Shown here: positions 1-5,732 of the stretch, one piece after another
Layout: each line of letters starts with the position of its first letter
Position numbering within the stretch: position 1 is the stretch's first letter
Source of the DNA: an uncultured Bacillota bacterium
GTDB lineage: Bacteria > Bacillota_I > Bacilli_A > RF39 > UBA660
Reading direction: 5' to 3'
Assembly: GCA_947176475.1 (NCBI GenBank)
Contig: CAMWQX010000074.1
Location: 1-6,247, forward strand
DNA: 6,247 nucleotides
Position numbers and translations under genes: made by a program
The notes under the pieces: generated by a model
The model's input: the letters and a program-made list of their open reading frames with translations, nothing else
The model's database searches: none
Told to the model about the DNA's origin: nothing

Positions 1-573
1 ACTTAATGCTTTATTTAGAGAATCCATAAATTGATGAGTTTGATAAAATGGTTCTTCTAAGTCATCTTTTATGAATGTATCCAACTCGACTTGGGATTTG
101 GTTATTTGCTCATTTGAGTATTTATAAAGTGTTGCTTCATAACTAGCTTGATATAATGATACATAATCTTTATTTTCCGTTTGGATATCTGATGCTCCTA
201 CTTTTCTTAAGAAATAAATGCTTCGCATATTACGTTTCATAATGACAATGTCCGGCAATTTATCATCTTTAGTTTCACTTTCACTTTGGTCAGCAGAAAA
301 GAGATTGAAAGCAACAGGATTATTATCAATGAGATTGAAAACAACATAGTCATCAACTAAAGCTATTTCTAAATCCTCATTTGAGATATCACGAGAATTT
401 AAATTCTTTCTGACTTGTTCAATGGTTTTTGTCAAATCATCTTTTTCGCCAGAACAATAACTTAAATAAATTTAGGTTCTTCTTAAATCTTCATTGATTG
501 TACTTTCTAATTCACTGAATTCTTCATCGGTAGCAAAACGGTCAACACTACCATCTCTAATAATTAAATTCAT
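1..573 (-). pseudogene. Unrecognised gene, interrupted by an in-frame TAA and cut by the left edge
   Basis: The reading frame starts at ATG 573-571 (MNLIIRDGSVDRF...), 5 bases after a G-run ribosome binding site (AGGGGG-like, 579-584). It stays open to base 1 except for one TAA at 472-474 (codon 34). Read through that stop, it gives about 190 residues of normal-looking soluble protein, rich in Asp, Glu, Lys and Asn, with no membrane segment or motif I recognise. The upstream and downstream parts are in the same frame, so a single base substitution (for example from AAA, GAA or CAA), a sequencing error or recoding would explain the stop; a frameshift would not. The next in-frame ATG is far downstream (238-240), so clean re-initiation looks unlikely. 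The gene lies 17 bases after the YgjV-family gene and probably shares its transcript. I do not know its function. Confidence 0.6.
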
Positions 574-590
574 AAAAACCCCCTACTTTT

Positions 591-1121
591 TTAAGCTTCA
601 TTTTTATTTTTATCTTTTTCTTTATGAGTTTTAACTTGATAAATAGTTATAATTCCTGCTGCCATACTTAAAAAATCAAATAAGGCCGATGAGTATGATT
701 GAATATAGATATCAAATATTAACCACATTAACATAGAAAATGATAAAGCTAATTTTATTTTTATTATATTTTTATTGTTAAGGTTTAAAGTAAAGACGAT
801 TGTACCTATAAGTGGCAATAATCCAATAATGAAGTGATTATTAAAGATAAATGTGAATATAGCTGTTAAAGCAAGTAAAATATAGGATACTGTGTTAGAT
901 AATTTATCTTTATAAGCAAATAAGTTTCTTATGATGCTTATAGCGTTGATAACAACGGCTGTATAACCCTTTAAGACAATATTACTTATGATAAATAAAG
1001 TCATTTGAATTATTTGAACAAATAATATTTGTTTGCGATCATTTAAAAGCCCTGCTATTACCATAAAAATGGAAGCAACGAAAGCTATAATATTTCCAAT
1101 TATAACAACTGTTGATAACAT
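591..1121 (-). CDS. YgjV-family integral membrane protein
   Basis: This 176-residue, very hydrophobic protein has six or seven probable membrane helices, near residues 4-26, 31-50, 52-68, 74-93, 95-113, 121-140 and 143-162. It ends in a charged Lys-rich tail (KTHKEKDKNKNEA) that is probably cytoplasmic. The Gln-containing second helix, the SIIRN motif around residues 62-66 and the overall length match the YgjV family (Imp-YgjV), annotated as bacterial inner membrane proteins of unknown function. I recognise this from pattern, not from an alignment. The start is supported by AAGGTGG about 7 bases upstream and by an extended -10 promoter a few bases further on. It appears to lead a two-gene unit with the interrupted gene that follows. 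No substrate can be inferred. Confidence 0.75.
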   Translation of the reverse strand: MLSTVVIIGNIIAFVASIFMVIAGLLNDRKQILFVQIIQMTLFIISNIVLKGYTAVVINAISIIRNLFAYKDKLSNTVSYILLALTAIFTFIFNNHFIIGLLPLIGTIVFTLNLNNKNIIKIKLALSFSMLMWLIFDIYIQSYSSALFDFLSMAAGIITIYQVKTHKEKDKNKNEA

Positions 1122-1141
1122 ATTTTTACCACCTTTTTTAC

Positions 1142-1168
1142 ATTATATCATAATATTTTAATTAGCAA
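1142..1168 (-). promoter_or_regulatory. Promoter for the YgjV-family gene
   Basis: On the minus strand a perfect TATAAT (1142-1147) is preceded by TG plus one base (1148-1150), an extended -10. A weak -35 candidate, TTGCTA (1163-1168), lies 15 bases upstream, shorter than usual. The predicted transcript would start about 10-15 bases before the AAGGTGG ribosome binding site. Confidence 0.65.
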
Positions 1169-1187
1169 TTAGAAAAATATTTTCTAA
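1169..1187 (-). repeat. Short AT-rich inverted repeat after the methyltransferase gene
   Basis: A perfect 8-bp inverted repeat (TTAGAAAA / TTTTCTAA, 3-base loop) begins directly after the methyltransferase stop codon and next to the -35 region of the YgjV promoter. It has only one G-C pair and no U-run follows it, so it would be at best a weak terminator. It could instead be an operator or simply AT-rich chance symmetry. Confidence 0.3.
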
Positions 1188-1188
1188 G

Positions 1189-1938
1189 TTATCTTTTTTG
1201 GGCAAGAAAGGCCATAAATTGAGGAATTTCATGATTTTTAACCCAATAATTGTAATCATAATCTTTGGCTTCATCAGTGCAAATGGACTCTTTAAAATCT
1301 TCAATGGAAAAACCAGATTCACGAAGAAGTTTAAAATGAAGTGATGGAGATCCAGTGTAGAAGGATAATACTTCGCCATTGGAAAAATAGTGGTTATGAC
1401 AAGCAAAGGTATTATAATTACCAAATACACGATTTTCACTGCTTGGATAGGCATAACCAGAAATAATATATTCAACATCATCTACGACCATGTGTTCACT
1501 AGCCCATCTTAGAGGATGACCAACAGAGAATAGAAGTAAACCATCCGGTTTTAATATACGATAAAGTTCTTGATACACACTTTGAGGTTCACTAGAATAA
1601 TGAATGGCTAAACTACTGTAGACAAAATCAAATGAGGAATCTTCAAAAGGAAGTTTGTGCATATCGCCAACAATAAATTCAATATCAGGATAAGTCTCTT
1701 TAGCTATTTTAATGGATTCAGATGATAGATCTATTCCTGTAATATCGGTTGCACCAAATTCTTTTAAAAGGCGTGATTCTTCACCGGTTCCACAACCTAG
1801 CATTAAAATGCGTTTACCTTTTAAGGAAGGAAGCATGCTCTTCATCATTGGCTTTTCCGAAAAGCGATGAGGCTTTGTCTCTCCTTTTAAAAGTTTTTCT
1901 TGACGCTCTTTAGCAAATTTATCATAATCATTAACCAT
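1189..1938 (-). CDS. Class I SAM-dependent methyltransferase (Methyltransf_11-like)
   Basis: This complete 249-residue soluble protein has the Rossmann-type SAM-binding core in order. Motif I is LMLGCGTGE (residues 45-53), the acidic residue ending strand 2 is in TGIDLS (67-72), and motif III is VGDMHKLPF (90-98). The strand-4 region is FDFVYSSLAIHY (103-114), and LKPDGLLLFSV (129-139) precedes the final strands. This pattern is typical of small-molecule methyltransferases in the UbiE/Methyltransf_11 group. The substrate cannot be read from the sequence; the C-terminal 100 residues, rich in His, Tyr and Trp, probably form the acceptor-binding part. AAGAGGA sits 5 bases before the ATG and supports the start. 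The gene has its own -10 box and stands alone between a terminator upstream and the YgjV promoter downstream. Confidence 0.88.
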   Translation of the reverse strand: MVNDYDKFAKERQEKLLKGETKPHRFSEKPMMKSMLPSLKGKRILMLGCGTGEESRLLKEFGATDITGIDLSSESIKIAKETYPDIEFIVGDMHKLPFEDSSFDFVYSSLAIHYSSEPQSVYQELYRILKPDGLLLFSVGHPLRWASEHMVVDDVEYIISGYAYPSSENRVFGNYNTFACHNHYFSNGEVLSFYTGSPSLHFKLLRESGFSIEDFKESICTDEAKDYDYNYWVKNHEIPQFMAFLAQKR

Positions 1939-1961
1939 ATATATCCTCTTTTCTTATATTA

Positions 1962-1990
1962 ATTATATAATGTTTTATCCAATAAGAAAA
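1962..1990 (-). promoter_or_regulatory. Probable promoter for the methyltransferase gene
   Basis: A perfect TATAAT on the minus strand (1962-1967) lies about 25 bases before the methyltransferase ATG. The -35 region is poor: T-rich TTTTCT (1985-1990) at 17-base spacing is the best candidate, and it is the U-run of the preceding terminator. The AT-richness of the region limits confidence. Confidence 0.5.
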
Positions 1991-2017
1991 GAATCAATTC
2001 ACTTGGAACTGATTCTT
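1981..2017 (-). terminator. Intrinsic terminator of the DUF2000 gene
   Basis: Just after the DUF2000 stop codon, the minus strand can form a 12-bp stem (arms 2006-2017 and 1989-2000, one G-U pair) with the 5-base loop CAAGT. A T-rich run (TTCTTATT, with two more T within the stem end) follows. Position, stem and T-run all fit a rho-independent terminator for the unit ending here. Confidence 0.8.
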
Positions 2018-2021
2018 CTTT

Positions 2022-2450
2022 TTAATCAATACGCCATAATTGAAATTTGCCAGTTATTTCATCAACATCTTTAGTATCGCCATAAATTACGGCACCCATA
2101 TATTCTAGGGAATCTTCCGCTTTAGAAGAAATCGATGCAACTAATTCTTCATCGGTTCTAGTTTCTAACATATCTTTAGGATAATCGGCAACTAATAAAT
2201 TGGGATTTTCCTTAGCTTTAGCAATAGCTGCTTTTAACTTTCCAGCTTTCACTTTCGTAATAATAAATGGGAACTTAGATATACCTAAATGATTTACTCC
2301 ACTTTTATCCGTGATTGTTTCTTTTCCCATAATTTCTTGATCAGAGTATTTTCCAATGGAAACACTTAAGTGTCCAATAACATTAAGTGCTACGGACGCT
2401 TCAACATTTGTAGCTATAATTCCTACGATTTTTTTATCTTCATAATTCAT
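2022..2450 (-). CDS. DUF2000-family protein (PTH2-like fold)
   Basis: This 142-residue protein shows the layout of the DUF2000 family, whose members share the peptidyl-tRNA hydrolase 2-like fold but have no established activity. Visible landmarks are an early hydrophobic strand (IVGIIATN, 8-15), then a helix with ALNVIGHLSVSIG (21-33). KSGVNHLGISKFPFII (49-64) corresponds to the family's D-x-SG-x-x-H-x-GI region. TRTDEELVASI (98-108) and the ending GAVIYG...TGKFQLWR (119-140) follow. It has no signal peptide or membrane helix, so it should be cytoplasmic. The SD AGAGGAG lies about 8 bases before the ATG but falls entirely within a predicted hairpin with the sequence just after an upstream small ORF, which suggests regulated translation. 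A good terminator follows. Family assignment is fairly firm; function is unknown. Confidence 0.85.
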   Translation of the reverse strand: MNYEDKKIVGIIATNVEASVALNVIGHLSVSIGKYSDQEIMGKETITDKSGVNHLGISKFPFIITKVKAGKLKAAIAKAKENPNLLVADYPKDMLETRTDEELVASISSKAEDSLEYMGAVIYGDTKDVDEITGKFQLWRID

Positions 2451-2457
2451 ATTTTCT

Positions 2458-2500
2458 TCTCCTCTATTTTTTATTATTTTATTTTTTTAAATAAAGGAGA
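2458..2500 (-). promoter_or_regulatory. Hairpin sequestering the DUF2000 ribosome binding site
   Basis: In the minus-strand transcript TCTCCTTTATTT (2500 to 2489) pairs with AAATAGAGGAGA (2469 to 2458). The result is a 12-bp stem with one G-U pair and a 19-base loop made only of A and T. The second arm contains the complete SD (AGAGGAG, 2459-2465) of the DUF2000 gene. The first arm begins at the base after the stop codon of the 23-codon ORF, so a ribosome finishing that ORF would physically cover it and free the SD. The pairing is seen in the sequence; the regulatory role is inferred. Confidence 0.6.
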
Positions 2501-2572
2501 TTAGACATTTGCAAGGACCTCTATTTTTGCCCAAAGTTCCCCGCCATGCATACGTCTTGGAAATTCTTGCAT
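2501..2572 (-). CDS. Putative 23-residue leader peptide or small protein
   Basis: This short ORF begins MQEFPRRMHGG, continues with ELWAKI and ends EVLANV. It has the best-placed ribosome binding site of its transcription unit: GGAGGT (2578-2583) five bases before the ATG. A convincing promoter lies about 50 bases upstream. Local base composition is richer in G+C than the flanking spacer, with codons such as GGC, GGG, GTC and CGT. The stop codon abuts the first arm of the hairpin that hides the DUF2000 SD. The peptide has no hydrophobic helix or signal sequence and resembles nothing I can name. It could be a regulatory leader peptide, an independent small protein, or the decayed start of an older gene. 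Coding is supported by SD, promoter and context, not by homology. Confidence 0.55.
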   Translation of the reverse strand: MQEFPRRMHGGELWAKIEVLANV

Positions 2573-2620
2573 ACTTTACCTCCGTTCGAACTCATATTGA
2601 TGAAAATATTTGTAGTTAAT

Positions 2621-2649
2621 AATATACCATAGATTGGCTACTTTAGCAA
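2621..2649 (-). promoter_or_regulatory. Promoter for the small ORF and DUF2000 gene
   Basis: On the minus strand TTGCTA (2644-2649, four of six consensus bases) is followed after exactly 17 bases by TATATT (2621-2626), five of six. TG plus one base (2627-2629) makes it an extended -10. This is the best full promoter in the window. It sits directly after the exonuclease stop codon and would give a leader of about 40 bases before the small ORF. Confidence 0.7.
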
Positions 2650-2650
2650 A

Positions 2651-3490
2651 TTAGCGTTCGCCAATTGAGGTTAAAATAGTTGAAACATTATAGTTATTTA
2701 GTTTATCATCTAATTCTTTTAGAGTTATATCTTTGGTATCTAAGTGACGATTTAGGGATATTAACTTAATATTCCTTTCTATGATTAATTCGTTTTCTTT
2801 TAAGATATTTTTGATACGTTCATTTCCAGAAGTTGCTGTATATTCATTGATAAAACCTGATCTTAATATTTCTTCCGATGTCTTTTTGCCGATTCCTTTA
2901 ACACCTTTAATATTATCGGCTGTATCTCCTACTAAGGATTTATATTCAACATATTTGTCTGGGGTTATGTGGAACTTTTCAAAGAATTCAGATTCATTAT
3001 ATAATTTACTAAGTTTTCCTCGAGCAGAATAAATAAAGGTTTTTGCATCAATCAATTGAAAGAAGTCTGAGTCATTGGAGACGATGATGATTTCGTCATA
3101 AGTACTTTTATATTGACTAGTTAAGGAGGCAATATAGTCATCTGCTTCTTCACTTAATACTTCATAAAAAGGAATATCTAAAAAGTCTAATGCTTTTTTG
3201 ATGATTGGTAAACCGTTGAAAGGATTTTCATCATCGGGAACATCCGTAAAGTCAGGGCGATTGCTCTTGTAAGAATCGAGTAAATCAGCATTAGTATTTT
3301 TACTTGTCTCACTATCAAAGATGACGGCAAGAGATGTGGGATTTAATGCATTGTTAAGTTTTTTCAATGCGCCTAAAAAACCAATTACTCCTCTTATTTC
3401 TACTCCATTGCGATTTTTAATGGATGCAGGAATTCCATAAAACATTCTGAATAATAAATTGTGTCCATCAATTAAAACTAATCTTTTCAT
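2651..3490 (-). CDS. Stand-alone 5'-3' exonuclease (PolI N-terminal/FEN type)
   Basis: This 279-residue protein matches the 5'-nuclease domain that forms the N-terminus of DNA polymerase I, but here it has no polymerase part. The metal-binding and fold residues are in place. They are D8 in LIDGHNLLFR, D59 in IFDSE, the YKSNRP phosphate-contact motif (74-79), EEADDYIASL (114-123), the aspartates of VSNDSDFF (137-144), and GDTADNIKGVKGIGKKT (188-204), the metal site plus helix-hairpin-helix segment. The family removes RNA primers and 5' flaps during replication and repair; Bacillus subtilis YpcP is a comparable stand-alone member. The start is firm: AAGGAGG lies about 5 bases before the ATG, right after a hairpin and T-run, so expression may be attenuated. 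All catalytic acids are present, so activity is expected. Confidence 0.92.
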   Translation of the reverse strand: MKRLVLIDGHNLLFRMFYGIPASIKNRNGVEIRGVIGFLGALKKLNNALNPTSLAVIFDSETSKNTNADLLDSYKSNRPDFTDVPDDENPFNGLPIIKKALDFLDIPFYEVLSEEADDYIASLTSQYKSTYDEIIIVSNDSDFFQLIDAKTFIYSARGKLSKLYNESEFFEKFHITPDKYVEYKSLVGDTADNIKGVKGIGKKTSEEILRSGFINEYTATSGNERIKNILKENELIIERNIKLISLNRHLDTKDITLKELDDKLNNYNVSTILTSIGER

Positions 3491-3502
3491 AATACCTCCT
3501 TA

Positions 3503-3539
3503 AAAGAAAAAGATAGATATGATTAGATCATACCTATCT
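3503..3539 (-). terminator. Intrinsic terminator, possibly a leader attenuator of the exonuclease gene
   Basis: The minus strand forms a 13-bp stem (arms 3527-3539 and 3511-3523, one G-U pair, 3-base loop) followed by TTTTCTTT. It therefore has all the elements of a rho-independent terminator. It lies 58 bases after the upstream membrane-protein gene and would end that unit. The T-run is immediately followed by the exonuclease SD (AAGGAGG), and the only convincing promoter for that gene lies upstream of the hairpin. Exonuclease transcripts must therefore read through it, which suggests either attenuation or partial termination. Confidence 0.75.
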
Positions 3540-3564
3540 CTAGGGCCTAGTTTCACATTACTAG
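3533..3564 (-). repeat. Overlapping CTAG inverted repeats in the exonuclease leader
   Basis: Three CTAG units occur within 25 bases. CTAGT and ACTAG (ends of 3547-3564) can close a 7-8-base loop, and CTAGGGCCTAG (3540-3550) is a palindrome around one base. In the transcript CCTA-GAGA-TAGG (3533-3544) can form a small hairpin with a GNRA-type loop that uses bases from the first arm of the downstream terminator stem, so the two are mutually exclusive. The stems are short, and a switching role is speculative. Confidence 0.35.
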
Positions 3565-3581
3565 AAATTTAAGTTACTTAT

Positions 3582-3590
3582 ATTATAACA
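3582..3590 (-). promoter_or_regulatory. Extended -10 promoter for the exonuclease gene
   Basis: The minus strand reads TGTTATAAT, a perfect TATAAT (3582-3587) with the TG extension at 3589-3590. I see no good -35; at 17-base spacing it would lie inside the end of the preceding gene. The resulting leader would be about 80 bases and would contain the CTAG repeats and the terminator-like hairpin. Confidence 0.55.
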
Positions 3591-3596
3591 TATATA

Positions 3597-3929
3597 TTAA
3601 AATATGGGTGTAATAATATGCAAAATGTCTTGTAAAATTATTCCAATTATGACAATTATTAATGGAACTCCATAGGTCATAAATATTCTTAATTTTTCCC
3701 GATTATAATTTTTTAATCCTAATTTTCCCATCCACCATTCATAAAAGTGCGTATTATTGGTTTCTTTATCTTTAAATTGATAATGAGACATAAAGCACCC
3801 ATTTCCTACTTTTAACATAATTATATGAGCAAGAGAAAGGAGAAGTATAAATATCCAATCTAGCCAAAGAAAAGATGTCCAGGCTATAATGGTTAATAAA
3901 AAATGCATAATAATTACAAACTTTTTCAT
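3597..3929 (-). CDS. Small three-helix membrane protein coupled to the ABC exporter
   Basis: This 110-residue protein has two closely spaced N-terminal membrane helices (about residues 4-20 and 24-40) and a third near 84-102. Between them is a polar stretch containing NGCFMSHYQFKD (43-54) and FYEWWMGKLGL (62-72). I cannot assign it firmly; the arrangement loosely recalls small membrane families such as DUF2784. A TTG at 3939-3941 would add four residues, but that codon is part of GAGGA (3935-3939), which sits 5 bases before ATG 3927-3929, so I chose the ATG. The SD lies inside the last codons of the ABC gene, whose TAA is one base before this ATG. The two are therefore almost certainly co-transcribed and translationally coupled. 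It may be an accessory or target of that transporter. Confidence 0.75.
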   Translation of the reverse strand: MKKFVIIMHFLLTIIAWTSFLWLDWIFILLLSLAHIIMLKVGNGCFMSHYQFKDKETNNTHFYEWWMGKLGLKNYNREKLRIFMTYGVPLIIVIIGIILQDILHIITPIF

Positions 3930-3930
3930 A

Positions 3931-5661
3931 TTATTCCTCAATTACTTCTTTTTCATATAGTTTTTTATAATACTTATTCTTACGTAGTAATTCCTTATGA
4001 GTACCAGTGGCAATTATCTTGCCATCATCAACGATCATAATGCGGTCAGATTCAACAATTGTAGAAAGACGATGAGCAATAATGAGAATGGTATATTTTT
4101 CCTTCATATTATTAATGGCTTCTTGAATGTATTTTTGGGTTTCATTATCTAAAGCGCTTGTTGCTTCATCGAAGAGAATTATTTTGGTGTCTTGAACAAA
4201 GGCACGAGCAATAGCAAGTCTTTGACGTTGACCACCAGATAAATTAACTCCTCCTTCACCAATAATGGTATCATACTTATCAGGAAGACTTTCAATGAAG
4301 TCGGTTAAGCAAGCTAACTTACAAGCTTTTTTTATTTCACGATCAGTTACATCTTTTTTTATAAGGCGAAAATTATCTCTGATGCTCATATTAAAAATAT
4401 AAGGATTTTGACTAATAATAGTTATATTATTGCGAATAGATTCTTCATCTAGTTCAGTGATGTCATGACCATCTAAATAAATGGAACCTGATTCATAGTT
4501 ATATAATTTGCATAAAAGAGAAAAGATGGTTGTTTTCCCTACTCCGCTTTTTCCAACAAAGGCAACAGTTTCATTAGGCATAACTTTAAAGCTTAAACCT
4601 TTTAATACTTGGTTATCGCCATAGCTAAAGCGAACATCTTTAAATTCCAAATCACCATGGAGTTTTTTAATGTGTTTAGTTCCAAATTCTTCTTTTTTAA
4701 ATTCATCACCATAAAGAATGCTAAATACGCGATTACATGAAAGGTTAAATCCACGGACTTCTTCAAGTAAGTTGTCGACATTTTGCATTAAGTTATTGAA
4801 TATTCGCGAACGATAATTATATATAACGATAGCTGATGCAATATTTATATGTTCAAGACTTATTAGATAAATCATTAAGATAATTAATCCTAATTCACAA
4901 ATATCATAGATTATATCAATTACACAGTTATAATCCATTTCCACATTACGCATGCGAAAATTAGATTCGGTTAGTTTGTCAATATTATCTTCGATGTTGT
5001 CGACAAATGAGTTTTTGGCATAAAGCATTTTAATGTCGCGAATACCACGAATTAATTCACCAACTAAGCCATTAGTTTTCTCACTTTGACGGCGATGAAT
5101 TTTATCTTCTTTGTTAACAGCTTTAGCCTTCATTAGTTGAAATATCGTTAAAATAATGGAACATATCAACAAATAAAGAAAGATAATTTTATTGATTAAG
5201 AATACGGCAACAAAGATACCAATATCAGTTAGTATTCCTGTTAAATATCCCATACCTCTAGTAAATATACGCGACATATCATCAGTATCTTTTCCAAGAC
5301 GTTGAATGAATGTCCCACTTCCATGGGAATCAATGGCGGCAAGTTCAATATTTAGAACTTGTTTGGCAACATCCATTTGAATATCTTTAGTCGTTCCGCG
5401 AAAAAATATTTGTGTGTTGCGTCTTAATAGTACAGTTGTAAAATCACAGAATATGGATATACCAAAACAAATTAATGATGCGACAAATAATTGAAAAAAT
5501 AAAGAACCTGTTAAGGCAATTAATTGTTTTCCCGTATAGATAGGATAAATAATATTGACGGCAATATTGGTAAGAGAAATAATCGTAAATATTATTAAAC
5601 TTTTACGATATTTTTTTCCATATTTATAAACGGCTTTTAGATTTTTAATTGTATCTTTCAT
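3931..5661 (-). CDS. ABC exporter half-transporter (permease fused to ATPase)
   Basis: This complete 576-residue protein has an N-terminal exporter-type membrane domain of about six helices (roughly residues 20-300). The ATPase domain follows from about 336. A-loop tyrosine is in FSYGD (345-349), Walker A is GKSGVGKTT (370-378) and the Q-loop is ISQNP (416-420). The signature is LSGGQRQRLAIARA (474-487), Walker B is IILFDEA (494-500), the D-loop is SALD (502-505) and the switch histidine is in IIAHRLST (527-534). No catalytic residue is missing. As a half-transporter it should work as a homodimer, or as a heterodimer with a partner encoded elsewhere; no second half is in the window. The substrate (drug, lipid or peptide) cannot be told. 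The start is supported by AGAGG 7 bases upstream and a TATAAT nearby. It is coupled to a small membrane protein. Confidence 0.93.
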   Translation of the reverse strand: MKDTIKNLKAVYKYGKKYRKSLIIFTIISLTNIAVNIIYPIYTGKQLIALTGSLFFQLFVASLICFGISIFCDFTTVLLRRNTQIFFRGTTKDIQMDVAKQVLNIELAAIDSHGSGTFIQRLGKDTDDMSRIFTRGMGYLTGILTDIGIFVAVFLINKIIFLYLLICSIILTIFQLMKAKAVNKEDKIHRRQSEKTNGLVGELIRGIRDIKMLYAKNSFVDNIEDNIDKLTESNFRMRNVEMDYNCVIDIIYDICELGLIILMIYLISLEHINIASAIVIYNYRSRIFNNLMQNVDNLLEEVRGFNLSCNRVFSILYGDEFKKEEFGTKHIKKLHGDLEFKDVRFSYGDNQVLKGLSFKVMPNETVAFVGKSGVGKTTIFSLLCKLYNYESGSIYLDGHDITELDEESIRNNITIISQNPYIFNMSIRDNFRLIKKDVTDREIKKACKLACLTDFIESLPDKYDTIIGEGGVNLSGGQRQRLAIARAFVQDTKIILFDEATSALDNETQKYIQEAINNMKEKYTILIIAHRLSTIVESDRIMIVDDGKIIATGTHKELLRKNKYYKKLYEKEVIEE

Positions 5662-5687
5662 AGTAGTACCTCTTTACTCTTAAAAAC

Positions 5688-5693
5688 ATTATA
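5688..5693 (-). promoter_or_regulatory. -10 box for the ABC exporter unit
   Basis: A perfect TATAAT on the minus strand lies about 27 bases before the ABC start codon, giving a short leader with the SD. No clear -35 is visible; the appropriate region is the T-rich tail of the preceding terminator. Placement right after a terminator and before a gene is the main support. Confidence 0.55.
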
Positions 5694-5700
5694 CTATAAA

Positions 5701-5732
5701 AGAAAAGAAAAAACGACAATTAAGTCGCTTTT
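5701..5732 (-). terminator. Intrinsic terminator of the CYTH gene
   Basis: The minus strand forms AAAAGCGAC / GTCGTTTTT (arms 5724-5732 and 5709-5717, one G-U pair) around a 6-base loop, followed by further T-rich sequence (TTTCTTTTCT). The stem starts right at the end of the CYTH stop codon. It is a typical short intrinsic terminator that insulates the ABC unit. Confidence 0.75.

Noticed and set aside
1169..1187. Inverted repeat as a true terminator of the methyltransferase gene
   Set aside because: Only one G-C pair in the stem and no U-run after it; kept only as a low-confidence repeat.
1158..1481. Minus-strand open frame of 107 codons, hydrophobic product
   Set aside because: It overlaps the methyltransferase in another frame, and the methyltransferase has clear SAM motifs. 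This frame has no supporting context and is a shadow.
2521..2595. Alternative 24-residue ORF (MSSNGGKVCK...) overlapping the leader peptide
   Set aside because: No SD precedes its ATG, while GGAGGT is ideally placed for the other frame's ATG at 2572.
2546..2632. Plus-strand short ORF starting MHTSWKFLHTL
   Set aside because: No ribosome binding site or plus-strand promoter, and it lies opposite a better-supported promoter and small ORF.
2781..3032. Plus-strand open frame of 83 codons inside the exonuclease gene
   Set aside because: It is antisense to well-conserved exonuclease motifs and has no family resemblance; it is a shadow frame.
3491..3596. Known riboswitch class in the exonuclease leader (T-box, preQ1, fluoride, guanidine)
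   Set aside because: None of the conserved core sequences I know for these classes is present; only generic hairpins can be drawn.
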